DNA of 64,000 nt, from NCBI RefSeq assembly GCF_049532965.1, contig NZ_CP186694.1, positions 3,348,001 through 3,412,000 on the forward strand. The letters are read 5' to 3'. Made by a program: the position numbers and the translations under genes. Numbering within the stretch: position 1 is the stretch's first letter; every line of letters starts with the position of its first letter. Source of the stretch: Roseateles sp049532965. GTDB taxonomy: Bacteria > Pseudomonadota > Gammaproteobacteria > Burkholderiales > Burkholderiaceae_C. Shown here piece by piece: positions 8,020-16,936 of this stretch. The notes beneath the pieces were generated by a model. It did not search any database. It was not told the origin of the DNA and worked only from the letters and a program-made list of their open reading frames with translations.

Positions 8020-9042
8020 ATGGCCAACGAGACCATCCTGCTGACCGGCGCGACCGGCTACATCGCCTCCCACACCTGGCTTGCCCTGCAGGCGGCGGGC
8101 TATCGCGTGGTCGGCGTGGACAACTTCAGCAACAGCTCGCCGAAGGTGCTGGAGCGCCTGGCCGAGCTCAGCGGCCAGACGCCGCTGTTCGAGAAGCTCG
8201 ACGTCTGCGACGGCGCGGCGCTGGACTCGGTGTTCGGCGAATACCGGCCCGCGGCGGTGGTGCATTTCGCGGCGTACAAGGCGGTCGGCGAGTCCACCGC
8301 CAAGCCGCTCAGCTACTACCGCAACAACCTCGACGGCCTGCTGACGGTCTGCGAGACGATGCGCCGCCACGACTGCAAGCGCATCGTCTTCTCGTCGAGC
8401 GCCACCGTCTACGGCCAGCCCAAGTCGCTGCCGCTGCGCGAGGACGCCGACCTGATGGCCGTCAACCCGTATGGCGCCACGAAGCTGATCGGCGAAGGCA
8501 TCCTGCGGGACCTGGGCGCCTCGGACCCGCAGTGGCAGACCGCCTGCCTGCGCTACTTCAACCCGGTGGGCGCGCACGAGAGCGGCCGCATCGGCGAGGA
8601 CCCGCGCGGCATTCCCAACAACCTGATGCCCTACGTGACGCAGGTCGCCGTGGGCCGGCGCGCGAAGCTCTCGGTCTTCGGCAACGACTACGACACGCCC
8701 GACGGCACCGGCGTGCGCGACTACATCCACGTCGTCGACCTGGCCGAGGGCCATGTGGCGGCGCTGAACTTCCTGCTGCGCGGCCAGGAATCGATCTGGG
8801 TCAACCTGGGCACCGGCCGCGGCTACAGTGTGCTGGAGCTGGTCAATGCCTTCGCCAAGGCCAGCGGCCGCGAAATCCCGTATGAGGTCGTCGCCCGCCG
8901 TCCGGGCGACGTCGCCGCCTGCTACGCCGATCCGGCGCTGGCGCGCGAGAAGCTCGGCTGGACCGCCAGGTACGACCTGCAACGCATGTGCGAGGACAGC
9001 TGGCGCTGGCAGTCGGCCAATCCGAACGGTTTCGAGGGCTGA
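8020..9042 (+). CDS. galE: UDP-glucose 4-epimerase
   Basis: A 340-residue short-chain dehydrogenase/reductase-type enzyme interconverting UDP-glucose and UDP-galactose (or the N-acetyl forms). The Rossmann motif is present at the N-terminus as TGATGYIAS, with Ala where Gly is usual in the GxxGxxG third position. The catalytic pair is Y151/K155 in NPYGATK, with the upstream SSSATVYG Ser. LRYFNPVGAHESGRIGEDP is the GalE-specific substrate region. Length is normal. It supplies UDP-galactose for the polymer. A 93-bp gap separates it from epsL and 108 bp from manC. Confidence 0.96.
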   Translation: MANETILLTGATGYIASHTWLALQAAGYRVVGVDNFSNSSPKVLERLAELSGQTPLFEKLDVCDGAALDSVFGEYRPAAVVHFAAYKAVGESTAKPLSYYRNNLDGLLTVCETMRRHDCKRIVFSSSATVYGQPKSLPLREDADLMAVNPYGATKLIGEGILRDLGASDPQWQTACLRYFNPVGAHESGRIGEDPRGIPNNLMPYVTQVAVGRRAKLSVFGNDYDTPDGTGVRDYIHVVDLAEGHVAALNFLLRGQESIWVNLGTGRGYSVLELVNAFAKASGREIPYEVVARRPGDVAACYADPALAREKLGWTARYDLQRMCEDSWRWQSANPNGFEG

Positions 9043-9150
9043 CCGGCCCTTCTGCGACACTTCCGCCCCTTTCGGGTCCAGCCCGGCAGGGGTTCACCTT
9101 GATATCAACGGCGCCCGGCCACCGGCGCGCATACCGCAGGGAGCAGTACC

Positions 9151-10590
9151 TTGAGCAAGATCGACACGCAACCGGTGATCATGGCGGGCGGCAGCGGGAC
9201 GCGGCTGTGGCCGCTGTCGCGGGCCGGCTATCCGAAGCAGTTCCTCGTCCTGAACGGCAACACCAGCCTGTTCCAGCAGGCCGCCGAGCGGCTGGCGGCG
9301 CTGGGCGCCGAGGACATCGCGGTGAAGGCGCCGATCGTCGTGGGCAACGAGGAGCACCGCTTCATGGTGCTGGACCAGCTGCGCGAACAGAAACTCGCGC
9401 CCGGCGCGGTCGTGCTGGAGCCGGTCGGCCGCAACACCGCGCCGGCCATTACGCTGGCGGCGCTGCAGGCGATCGAGGGCGGCGAGGACCCGGTCCTGGT
9501 CGTCACGCCCGCCGACCAGACCGTGACCGACAGCCCCGCCTTCACCGCGGCGCTGCAGGACGCGGTGCGCCAGGCCCAGTCCGGCGCGATCGTGATCCTC
9601 GGCATCACGCCCGACCGGCCTGAGACCGGTTATGGCTACATCCGCGCCGGGGCCGATGGCGCCGGCCTGCGCGTCGAGGCCTTCGTCGAGAAGCCCGATG
9701 CCGCCACCGCGCAGAAGTACCTGGACCAGGGCGGCTATTACTGGAACAGCGGCATGTTCGTGCTGCGCGCCAGCGTCTGGCTGCAGGCGCTGCAGCAGTT
9801 CCGCCCGGACATCGAGCAGGCCACGCGGGTCGCCTTCACCGGCAAGTCGGTGGACGGCGCGTTCGTGCGCCCGGCCAAGGACGCCTTCGCCGCGGTGCCG
9901 TCGGAGTCGATCGACTACGCGGTGATGGAGCGCTGCCCCGGCAGCCCGATCGCGCTGCGCATGGTGCCGCTGGACGCCGGCTGGAACGACCTGGGCGCCT
10001 GGGAGGCCGTCTGGCAGGTGGCCGACAAGGACGCCGCCGGCAACGCCAGCCGCGGCGACGCGATCATCGCGGACAGCCGCAACACGCTGGTCCATGCGAC
10101 GAGCCGGCTGGTGTCGGCGGTGGGACTGGACAACGTCGTCGTCGTCGAGACGCCCGATGCGGTGCTGGTCGCCGACCGCAGCAAGAGCCAGGACGTCAAG
10201 AAGATCGTCAACCAGCTGTCCGCCGCGCAGCGCGACGAGCAGAACCTGCACCGCAAGGTGCATCGCCCCTGGGGCTGGTACGACAGCATCGACATGGGCG
10301 AGCGCTTCCAGGTCAAGCGCATCATGGTCAAGCCGGGCGCGTCGCTGAGCCTGCAGATGCACCACCACCGCGCCGAGCACTGGATCGTGGTGCAGGGCAC
10401 CGCCGAGGTCGTCAACGGCGACAAGACCATCCTGCTGACCGAGAACCAGTCGACCTACATCCCGCTGGGCCAGGTGCACCGGCTGTCCAACCCGGGCAAG
10501 GTGCCGCTGGAGATCATCGAGGTCCAGTCCGGCTCCTACCTGGGCGAGGACGACATCGTCCGTTACCAGGACACCTACGGCCGCAACTGA
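9151..10590 (+). CDS. manC: Bifunctional mannose-1-phosphate guanylyltransferase / mannose-6-phosphate isomerase
   Basis: A 479-residue two-domain enzyme of the ManC/AlgA/XanB type. It makes mannose-6-phosphate from fructose-6-phosphate and GDP-mannose from mannose-1-phosphate. The N-terminal nucleotidyltransferase domain (about 8-290) has VIMAGGSGTRLWPLSR and VEKPD; the C-terminal cupin isomerase domain (about 330-475) has PWGWYDSIDMGERFQVKRI and HHHRAEHW. The start is TTG at 9151, preceded by AGGGAG; starting at the next ATG (9181) would cut into the nucleotide-binding motif. A phosphomannomutase is needed to connect the two activities and is not in the window. Confidence 0.95.
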   Translation: MSKIDTQPVIMAGGSGTRLWPLSRAGYPKQFLVLNGNTSLFQQAAERLAALGAEDIAVKAPIVVGNEEHRFMVLDQLREQKLAPGAVVLEPVGRNTAPAITLAALQAIEGGEDPVLVVTPADQTVTDSPAFTAALQDAVRQAQSGAIVILGITPDRPETGYGYIRAGADGAGLRVEAFVEKPDAATAQKYLDQGGYYWNSGMFVLRASVWLQALQQFRPDIEQATRVAFTGKSVDGAFVRPAKDAFAAVPSESIDYAVMERCPGSPIALRMVPLDAGWNDLGAWEAVWQVADKDAAGNASRGDAIIADSRNTLVHATSRLVSAVGLDNVVVVETPDAVLVADRSKSQDVKKIVNQLSAAQRDEQNLHRKVHRPWGWYDSIDMGERFQVKRIMVKPGASLSLQMHHHRAEHWIVVQGTAEVVNGDKTILLTENQSTYIPLGQVHRLSNPGKVPLEIIEVQSGSYLGEDDIVRYQDTYGRN

Positions 10591-10690
10591 CGGCGGCGAG
10601 GGGTCCCTCACCCGAGGGAGTCCGGGTCGGCGGCAGCCCGAAAGTCGGATACAAACCCGTCCTGAGAGGGAATGCCCGAAGGAACACCCG

Positions 10691-10719
10691 AACGCCCGGC
10701 CGGCAACGTCCGGGCGTTT
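10691..10719 (+). terminator. Hairpin after manC
   Basis: AACGCCCGG (10691-10699) pairs perfectly with CCGGGCGTT (10710-10718) around a 10-base loop, about 100 bases after the manC stop and 70 before the next gene. Only three Ts follow, so termination may be partial. It divides the left arm into a promoter-proximal (epsB-like, epsL, galE, manC) and a distal (tviB onward) part. Confidence 0.55.
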
Positions 10720-10787
10720 GGTCCATTCGGCGCGACGCAGAACGCCGTTGACAACGCGGCCCGCAACGCCGCTTACAGGAGAAGATC

Positions 10788-12068
10788 GTGTCCGTGATTG
10801 CCGTCGTCGGATTGGGGTATGTGGGACTGCCGCTGGTGGTCGAGTTCGGCAAGCACGGCCGCACGATCGGCTTCGACATCGCCGTGGACAAGGTCGCCAA
10901 GTGCCGCGCCGGCACCGACCCGTCGCGGGAGCTGACCGATGACGAGGTCCGGGCCGCCGTCCACGCCGAGTACCACAGCGACCCGGCCTGCCTGGCCGAG
11001 GCGGACGTGATCATCGTCGCCGTGCCCACGCCGGTGGACGAGGCGCACATCCCGGACTTCCGGCCGCTGATCGGCGCCTCGACCAGCGTCGGCCGCCACA
11101 TGAAGCGCGGGGCCGTCGTCGTCTACGAATCGACGGTCTATCCGGGCGCGACCGAGGAGGTCTGCATCCCGGTGCTGGAGCGCGAGTCGGGCCTGGCATG
11201 GAAGCAGGACTTCTTCGTCGGCTACAGCCCCGAGCGGATCAACCCGGGCGACAAGGACCACACGCTGACGAAGATCCTGAAGATCGTCTCCGGCGACACG
11301 CCCGAGACGCTGGAGATCGTCGCGAAGACCTACGAGCGCATCATCGTGCCGGGCGTGCACCGCGCGTCCAGCATCAAGACCGCCGAGGCGGCCAAGGTCA
11401 TCGAGAACACGCAGCGCGACCTGAACATCGCGCTGATGAACGAGCTGGCGATCATCTTCGACCGCCTCGGACTGGACACCTCGGAGGTGCTGGAAGCCGC
11501 GGGCACGAAGTGGAATTTCCTGAAGTTCAAGCCCGGCCTGGTCGGTGGCCACTGCATCGGCGTCGACCCGTACTACCTGACCCACAAGGCCGACATGCTG
11601 GGCTACCACCCGCAGGTCATCCTGGCGGGCCGGCGCATCAACGACGGCATGGGCAAGTTCATCGCCGAGCAGACCATCAAGCAGATGATCGCGGCCGGCT
11701 CCTACATCAAGGGCGCCAAGGTCAACGTGCTGGGCCTGACCTTCAAGGAGGACTGCGGCGACCTGCGCAACTCCAAGGTGATCGACATCATCCATGAGCT
11801 GCGGAGCTACGGCGTCGAGGTCCATGTCACCGATCCGGCGGCCGAGGCGGACGAGGCCATGCACGAATACGGCGTGCGGCTCGAAGCCTTCGAGGACCTG
11901 CCGCGCGCCGACGCCATCGTCGCGGCGGTGGCGCACCGGGAGTACAAGGCGCTGGGGGCGGAGGAGCTCGCCAGGAAGCTGGTGAAGGGCGGCGCCTTCA
12001 TCGACGTGAAGGCCGCGTTCAACAGCGACAATCTGCGCGCCGCCGGCCTGACGGTCTGGCGGCTGTGA
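10788..12068 (+). CDS. tviB: UDP-N-acetylhexosamine 6-dehydrogenase (TviB/WbpO family)
   Basis: A 426-residue nucleotide-sugar dehydrogenase that oxidises C6 of a UDP-N-acetylhexosamine to the uronic acid with 2 NAD+. Features are VVGLGYVGLPL (NAD-binding, residues 5-15), VYESTVYPGATEE, and the active-site Cys256 in GGHCIGVDPYYLTHKA. The latter motif and the overall sequence match the TviB/WbpO branch (UDP-GlcNAc or UDP-GalNAc substrates) rather than UDP-glucose dehydrogenase, encoded separately at 21644-22981. The start is GTG at 10788, five bases after AGGAGA. It opens the second half of the left arm, just upstream of the dTDP-rhamnose genes. Which hexosamine is used cannot be read from the sequence. 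Confidence 0.9.
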   Translation: MSVIAVVGLGYVGLPLVVEFGKHGRTIGFDIAVDKVAKCRAGTDPSRELTDDEVRAAVHAEYHSDPACLAEADVIIVAVPTPVDEAHIPDFRPLIGASTSVGRHMKRGAVVVYESTVYPGATEEVCIPVLERESGLAWKQDFFVGYSPERINPGDKDHTLTKILKIVSGDTPETLEIVAKTYERIIVPGVHRASSIKTAEAAKVIENTQRDLNIALMNELAIIFDRLGLDTSEVLEAAGTKWNFLKFKPGLVGGHCIGVDPYYLTHKADMLGYHPQVILAGRRINDGMGKFIAEQTIKQMIAAGSYIKGAKVNVLGLTFKEDCGDLRNSKVIDIIHELRSYGVEVHVTDPAAEADEAMHEYGVRLEAFEDLPRADAIVAAVAHREYKALGAEELARKLVKGGAFIDVKAAFNSDNLRAAGLTVWRL

Positions 12069-12120
12069 TCCAACGCGCCGCCGGCCCCGCCGCGGCGTCC
12101 ACTGCTTTCAGGGAAGTTCC

Positions 12121-13179
12121 ATGACGATCCTCGTCACCGGCGGTGCCGGATTCATCGGCAGCAATTTCGTGCTCGACTGGTTCAAGTCCTCGGACGAGCC
12201 GGTGGTCAACCTCGACGCGCTGACCTACGCGGGCAATCTCGAGAACCTGGCCTCGCTCAAGGACGATGCGCGCCACATCTTCGTCAAGGGCGACATCTGC
12301 GACCGCGCGCTGGTCGACCAACTGCTGGCAACGCATCGCCCGCGCGCGGTCGTGCACTTCGCCGCCGAATCGCATGTCGACCGCTCCATCCACGGCCCCG
12401 GCGCCTTCATGCGCACCAACGTCGAAGGCACCTTCACGCTGCTGGAAGCCGCCCGAGGCTACTGGGGCGCACTGGAGGGCGACGCCAAGGCGGCCTTCCG
12501 CTTCCACCATGTCTCCACCGACGAGGTCTACGGCTCGCTCACGCCGCAGGACCCGCCCTTCGCCGAGACCAACCCGTACGAGCCCAACAGCCCGTATTCG
12601 GCCTCCAAGGCGGCCAGCGACCACCTGGTCCGCGCCTGGCACCACACGTACGGGCTGCCGGTCGTGACGACCAACTGCTCCAACAACTACGGTCCGTATC
12701 ACTTCCCGGAGAAGCTGATCCCGCTGATGATCGTCAACGCGCTGGCCGGCAAGCCGCTGCCCGTGTATGGCGACGGCCAGCAGATCCGCGACTGGCTCTA
12801 CGTCACCGACCACTGCTCGGGCATCCGCGCCGTGCTGGCCGGCGGCACGCTGGGCGAGACCTACAACATCGGCGGCTGGAACGAGAAGGCCAACATCGAC
12901 ATCGTGAAGACGGTGTGCGCGCTGCTCGACGAGCTGCGCCCCGATCCGGCCGGTCCCTACGCGCGCCTGATCACCTACGTGAAGGACCGCCCCGGCCACG
13001 ATCGCCGCTACGCGATCGACGCGCGCAAGATCGAGCGCGACCTGGGCTGGCGTCCCGCCGAGACCTTCGAGACCGGCATCCGAAAGACGGTGCAGTGGTA
13101 CCTGGCCAACGAGGACTGGGCCTCGCGCGTGCTCTCGGGCGCGTACCGCGAGTGGGTTTCCAAGCAATACGGCGCCTGA
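12121..13179 (+). CDS. rfbB: dTDP-glucose 4,6-dehydratase
   Basis: A 352-residue NAD-dependent enzyme, the second step of dTDP-L-rhamnose synthesis, converting dTDP-glucose to dTDP-4-keto-6-deoxyglucose. It has TGGAGFIGSNFV at the N-terminus, HVSTDEVYG with the catalytic Asp-Glu pair, and Y159/K163 in NSPYSASKA. VTTNCSNNYGPYHFPEKLIPL and GQQIRDWLYVTDHC are typical of RmlB. It is preceded by AGGGAAG and followed after 21 bp by rfbD. The four rhamnose genes are complete and in the order rfbB-rfbD-rfbA-rfbC. Confidence 0.97.
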   Translation: MTILVTGGAGFIGSNFVLDWFKSSDEPVVNLDALTYAGNLENLASLKDDARHIFVKGDICDRALVDQLLATHRPRAVVHFAAESHVDRSIHGPGAFMRTNVEGTFTLLEAARGYWGALEGDAKAAFRFHHVSTDEVYGSLTPQDPPFAETNPYEPNSPYSASKAASDHLVRAWHHTYGLPVVTTNCSNNYGPYHFPEKLIPLMIVNALAGKPLPVYGDGQQIRDWLYVTDHCSGIRAVLAGGTLGETYNIGGWNEKANIDIVKTVCALLDELRPDPAGPYARLITYVKDRPGHDRRYAIDARKIERDLGWRPAETFETGIRKTVQWYLANEDWASRVLSGAYREWVSKQYGA

Positions 13180-13200
13180 GCGCTCGTGCAGGACATCGGC

Positions 13201-14082
13201 ATGAAGATTCTGCTGCTCGGAAAGAACGGCCAGCTGGGCTGGGAGCTGCAACGCGCCCTCGCCCCGCTGGGCGAGCTGGTCGCGCTGGACCGCCATGAAG
13301 GCGGCGACCTCGGCGACAGCGACACGCTGCGCGCCACGGTGCGCCGCGTCGCGCCCGACGTCATCGTCAATGCCGCCGCCTACACCGCGGTCGACAAGGC
13401 CGAAAGCGAGCCCGAGGCCGCCCGCCAGATCAATGCGCTCGCGACCGGTGTGCTGGCCGGCGAAGCGAAGGCGCTGGGCGCGCTGCTGGTGCATTACTCG
13501 ACCGACTACGTCTTCGACGGCAGCGGCAGCGACTGGCGTTTCGAGGACGCGCCGACCGGTCCGCTGAGCGTGTACGGCAAGACCAAGCTCGAGGGCGAGC
13601 AGGCGATCGCCGCCAGCGGCTGCGACGCGCTGGTGCTGCGCACCAGCTGGGTGTATGCCGCGCGTGGCGGCAACTTCGCCAAGACCATGCTGCGGCTGGC
13701 CGCGGAGCGCGAGCAGCTGAAGGTGGTCGCCGACCAGATCGGTGCGCCGACGGGCGCCGACCTGCTGGCCGATGTCACCGCCCACGTGGTCCGCGCCACG
13801 TTGAAGGACCGCGCGCTGTGCGGCATCTACCACGCGGTGGCCAGCGGCGAGACGAGCTGGCACCAGTACGCCAGGCACGTGCTGGCGCGGGCACGGGACA
13901 AGGGCCTGGCGCTGAAGGTGCAACCCGAGCAGGTCGAGCCGCTGCCCAGCAGCGCCTATCCGACGCCCGCTCCGCGCCCGCTGAACTCGCGCCTGGACAA
14001 CCACAAGCTGCAGGACCGCTTCGGCCTGGTGCTGCCGCACTGGCAGACCGGCGTCGATCGCCTGCTCGAAGAAATCCTGTGA
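13201..14082 (+). CDS. rfbD: dTDP-4-dehydrorhamnose reductase
   Basis: A 293-residue short-chain reductase catalysing the last, NAD(P)H-dependent step to dTDP-L-rhamnose. It has GKNGQLGWEL for the nucleotide, VNAAAYTAVDKAE, HYSTDYVFDG and the YGKTKLEGE catalytic Tyr/Lys. The ATG at 13201 was chosen because it begins directly with the family start MKILLLGKNGQLG and has AGGA eight bases upstream; the in-frame GTG at 13186 would add five residues. The next gene begins 14 bp downstream. Confidence 0.96.
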   Translation: MKILLLGKNGQLGWELQRALAPLGELVALDRHEGGDLGDSDTLRATVRRVAPDVIVNAAAYTAVDKAESEPEAARQINALATGVLAGEAKALGALLVHYSTDYVFDGSGSDWRFEDAPTGPLSVYGKTKLEGEQAIAASGCDALVLRTSWVYAARGGNFAKTMLRLAAEREQLKVVADQIGAPTGADLLADVTAHVVRATLKDRALCGIYHAVASGETSWHQYARHVLARARDKGLALKVQPEQVEPLPSSAYPTPAPRPLNSRLDNHKLQDRFGLVLPHWQTGVDRLLEEIL

Positions 14083-14096
14083 TCGGAGAGACCACG

Positions 14097-14987
14097 ATGG
14101 GCAACGACACCCGCAAGGGCATCATCCTGGCCGGCGGCTCCGGCACGCGGCTGCATCCGGCGACGCTGGCGATCAGCAAGCAGCTGCTGCCGGTCTACGA
14201 CAAGCCGATGGTCTATTACCCGCTCAGCACACTGATGCTGGCGGGCATGCGCGACATCCTGCTGATCAGCACGCCGCAGGACCTGCCCCGCTTCGAGGCG
14301 CTGCTGGGCGACGGCGCGCGCTGGGGCGTGAACCTCCAGTACTGCGTGCAACCCAGCCCGGACGGCCTGGCGCAGGCCTTCATCCTGGGCAAGGACTTCA
14401 TCGGCGGCGCACCCAGCGCGCTGGTGCTGGGCGACAACATCTTCTACGGCCACGACTTCGCCGGCCTGCTCGAGAGCGCCGACCAGCAGACCGATGGCGC
14501 CACCGTCTTCGCGTACCACGTGCACGATCCGGAGCGCTATGGCGTGGTCGAGTTCGATGGCGACAAGCGCGCCGTCAGCATCGAGGAGAAGCCCAAGGCG
14601 CCCAAGAGCAACTACGCGGTGACCGGCCTGTACTTCTACGACCGCCAGGTCTGCGACATCGCCGCGGACATCAAGCCCAGCGCCCGCGGCGAGCTCGAGA
14701 TCACCGACGTCAACGCCCGCTACCTGGCCCGGCAGCAACTGCGCGTCGAGATCATGGGCCGCGGCTATGCGTGGCTGGACACGGGCACGCACGACAGCCT
14801 GATGGAAGCCGGCCAGTTCATCGCGACGCTGGAGAAGCGCCAGGGCCTGAAGGTCGCCTGCCCCGAGGAGATCGCCTTCCGCAAGGGCTGGATCACGGCC
14901 GAGCAGCTCGAGAAGCTCGCCCAGCCGATGCTGAAGAACGGCTACGGCCAGTACCTGATGCAGGTGCTCAACGAGAAGGTGTTCTGA
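14097..14987 (+). CDS. rfbA: Glucose-1-phosphate thymidylyltransferase
   Basis: A 296-residue nucleotidyltransferase making dTDP-glucose, the first committed step to dTDP-rhamnose. It has GIILAGGSGTRLHPATLA (nucleotide-binding, residues 8-25), KQLLPVYDKPMVYYPLS, VLGDNIFYG and the substrate-binding IEEKP and WLDTGTHDSL. Length is standard for RmlA. A much longer open frame begins at 13818 but the extra part lies inside rfbD and is not conserved; the ATG at 14097 follows GGAGAG. Its stop codon overlaps the rfbC start by one base, indicating translational coupling. Confidence 0.97.
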   Translation: MGNDTRKGIILAGGSGTRLHPATLAISKQLLPVYDKPMVYYPLSTLMLAGMRDILLISTPQDLPRFEALLGDGARWGVNLQYCVQPSPDGLAQAFILGKDFIGGAPSALVLGDNIFYGHDFAGLLESADQQTDGATVFAYHVHDPERYGVVEFDGDKRAVSIEEKPKAPKSNYAVTGLYFYDRQVCDIAADIKPSARGELEITDVNARYLARQQLRVEIMGRGYAWLDTGTHDSLMEAGQFIATLEKRQGLKVACPEEIAFRKGWITAEQLEKLAQPMLKNGYGQYLMQVLNEKVF

Positions 14988-15538
14988 TGAATGTGATTCC
15001 GACCTCGCTGCCCGAGGTGCTGATCCTCGAGCCGAAGGTGTTCGGCGACGCGCGCGGTTTCTTCATGGAAAGCTGGACCGAGCCGAAGTTCAATGCCGCG
15101 GTGGGCACGGAGGTGAAGTTCGTGCAGGACAACCATTCGCGCTCCAGCCAGGGCGTGCTGCGCGGCCTGCACTTCCAGCTGCCGCCGCATGCGCAGGGCA
15201 AGCTGGTGCGCTGCACCGCGGGCGCGGTGTTCGACGTCGCCGTCGACATGCGCCGCTCCAGCCCCAACTTCGGCAAGTGGGCCGGCGTCGAGCTGACCGG
15301 GGAGAACCATCGCCAGCTCTGGATCCCGCCGGGCTTCGCGCACGGCTTCCTGGTGCTCAGCGAGACGGCGGATTTCCTCTACAAGACCACCGACCTGTAT
15401 GCGCCGCAGGCCGAGGGCTCGGTGCGCTGGGACGATCCGGCCATCGGCATCGACTGGCCGGCGCTCGGCGTCGAGTTCAAGCTCGCCGAGAAGGACGCGA
15501 AGGCGCCGCTGCTGGCGGACGCGAAGTCCTTCGAGTGA
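14987..15538 (+). CDS. rfbC: dTDP-4-dehydrorhamnose 3,5-epimerase
   Basis: A 183-residue cupin-fold epimerase, the third step of the dTDP-rhamnose pathway. It has the conserved blocks DARGFFMESW, FVQDNHSRSSQGVLRGLHFQ (with the catalytic His in RGLHFQ), DVAVDMRRSSPNFGKW and IPPGFAHGFLVLSE with the second active-site region. The start codon shares one base with the rfbA stop (TGATG). Seven bases separate its stop from wecB. Length is normal. Confidence 0.97.
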   Translation: MNVIPTSLPEVLILEPKVFGDARGFFMESWTEPKFNAAVGTEVKFVQDNHSRSSQGVLRGLHFQLPPHAQGKLVRCTAGAVFDVAVDMRRSSPNFGKWAGVELTGENHRQLWIPPGFAHGFLVLSETADFLYKTTDLYAPQAEGSVRWDDPAIGIDWPALGVEFKLAEKDAKAPLLADAKSFE

Positions 15539-15545
15539 GCCGCCG

Positions 15546-16751
15546 ATGGCCGCGCCGCTCTTGCACCTGATCGCGGGCGCGCGGCCCAACTTCATGAAGC
15601 TGGCGCCGCTGGTGCGGGCCTTGCGGGCGGACGGCCGGCTGGCCTGGAAGCTGATCCACACCGGGCAGCACCACGACGCCGCGATGAGCGGGGTCTTCTT
15701 CGATGAACTCGGCCTGCCGTCGCCGGATGTCTCGCTCGATTGCCACGGCGGCAGCCATGCCCAGTTGACGGCGCGGATCATGCAGGCCTACGAGCCGCAG
15801 GTGACCGCCGACCGGCCGGCGGCCTGCGTCGTCGTCGGCGATGTGGACTCGACACTGGCCTGCGCGCTGACGGCGCGCAAGCTCGGCGTGCCGGTGGCGC
15901 ATGTCGAGGCCGGCCTGCGCAGCGGCGACATGACGATGCCGGAAGAGATCAACCGGCGCGCGACCGACGCGATCGCCGACTGGCTGTTCGCGACCGAACC
16001 GAGTGCCGCCGCCCACCTGCGCCGCGAGGGCCATCCCGACCCGCGCATCCATGAAGTCGGCCATGTGATGGTCGACAACCTGCTCTTCCAGTTGCAACGG
16101 CTCGATGCCGGCGCGGCCGAGGCCCAGGCCGCCGCGGCGGCCTCCCAGGCGGCGCTCGATGCCTGCGCCGATGCGGCCGGGGCCCGCGCCGCGGTGAGAG
16201 GCCGTTTCGGCGTGGTCACGCTGCACCGGCCCGCCAACGTCGACGCGCCCGCGCAACTGCGTGGGCTGATGACGGCGCTCGGCGCGCTGTCGGCGCGGCT
16301 GCCGCTGCTGTTTCCGGTGCATCCGCGCACGCGTGCCCGCCTGGACGCGCTGGGATTGCCGGCGGCGCCCGGCCTGCACCTGCTGCCGCCGTTGCCCTAC
16401 CGACCCTTCCTCGCGCTCTGGCGCCATGCCGCGCTGGTCCTGACCGACAGCGGCGGCCTGCAGGAGGAAACCACCGCGCTGGGCATCCCCTGCCTGACGC
16501 TGCGCGACAACACCGAGCGCCCGGTGACGATCGAACTCGGCACCAACCAGATCGCCGGCACCGATCCGGCCCGCGTCTTGGCGCTGGCAGAGCGCCGGCT
16601 CGACGAGATCGCCGCGGCCGATGCGATCGCCCGGGCCGGAGCGCCCGGCGGAACCGGAACCGCCGCCCCGCCGGTCCGCCGTCCGCCGCTGTGGGACGGT
16701 CACGCGGCAACGCGCATCGTCGCCCGCCTCGCCGACGACCTGCGCACCTGA
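15546..16751 (+). CDS. wecB: UDP-N-acetylglucosamine 2-epimerase (non-hydrolysing)
   Basis: A 401-residue GT-B-fold epimerase interconverting UDP-GlcNAc and UDP-ManNAc. Diagnostic motifs are AGARPNFMKLAPL, HTGQHHD, GDVDSTLACAL, VAHVEAGLRSGDMTMPEEINRR split across residues 118-140, FPVHPRTR and LTDSGGLQEE followed by LRDNTERPVTIELGTNQIAG. The ATG at 15546 lies seven bases after rfbC. UDP-ManNAc can be oxidised to ManNAcA by a dehydrogenase; the TviB-type enzyme upstream could conceivably serve, or ManNAc may be used directly. There is a low-complexity Ala/Pro stretch near the C-terminus. Confidence 0.93.
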   Translation: MAAPLLHLIAGARPNFMKLAPLVRALRADGRLAWKLIHTGQHHDAAMSGVFFDELGLPSPDVSLDCHGGSHAQLTARIMQAYEPQVTADRPAACVVVGDVDSTLACALTARKLGVPVAHVEAGLRSGDMTMPEEINRRATDAIADWLFATEPSAAAHLRREGHPDPRIHEVGHVMVDNLLFQLQRLDAGAAEAQAAAAASQAALDACADAAGARAAVRGRFGVVTLHRPANVDAPAQLRGLMTALGALSARLPLLFPVHPRTRARLDALGLPAAPGLHLLPPLPYRPFLALWRHAALVLTDSGGLQEETTALGIPCLTLRDNTERPVTIELGTNQIAGTDPARVLALAERRLDEIAAADAIARAGAPGGTGTAAPPVRRPPLWDGHAATRIVARLADDLRT

Positions 16752-16936
16752 CCGCGGCGTCGTCCGCGCCCCACACCAGGGGCACGCCTTGCCCGATTTC
16801 CCCCGAATCACGGGGGGCTACCGCACCCATCGAGCGACAGGCCCCTGTACCGTGCAGGGTTCGCGCACCGACAGTCGGCGCGCACGATTCGCAGGCCCGA
16901 AGAGGCGCCCGGCACAGGGGTAGGAGGAGGTTCGGT

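Noticed and set aside
6628..9060. 810-codon minus-strand open frame across epsL and galE
   Set aside because: It is antisense to two well-supported genes and lacks any recognisable domain or ribosome binding site.
10591..10690. Possible riboswitch between manC and tviB
   Set aside because: It is structured and G-rich, but none of the conserved cores I know (c-di-GMP, guanidine, SAM) is present. Only the downstream hairpin at 10691 is reported.
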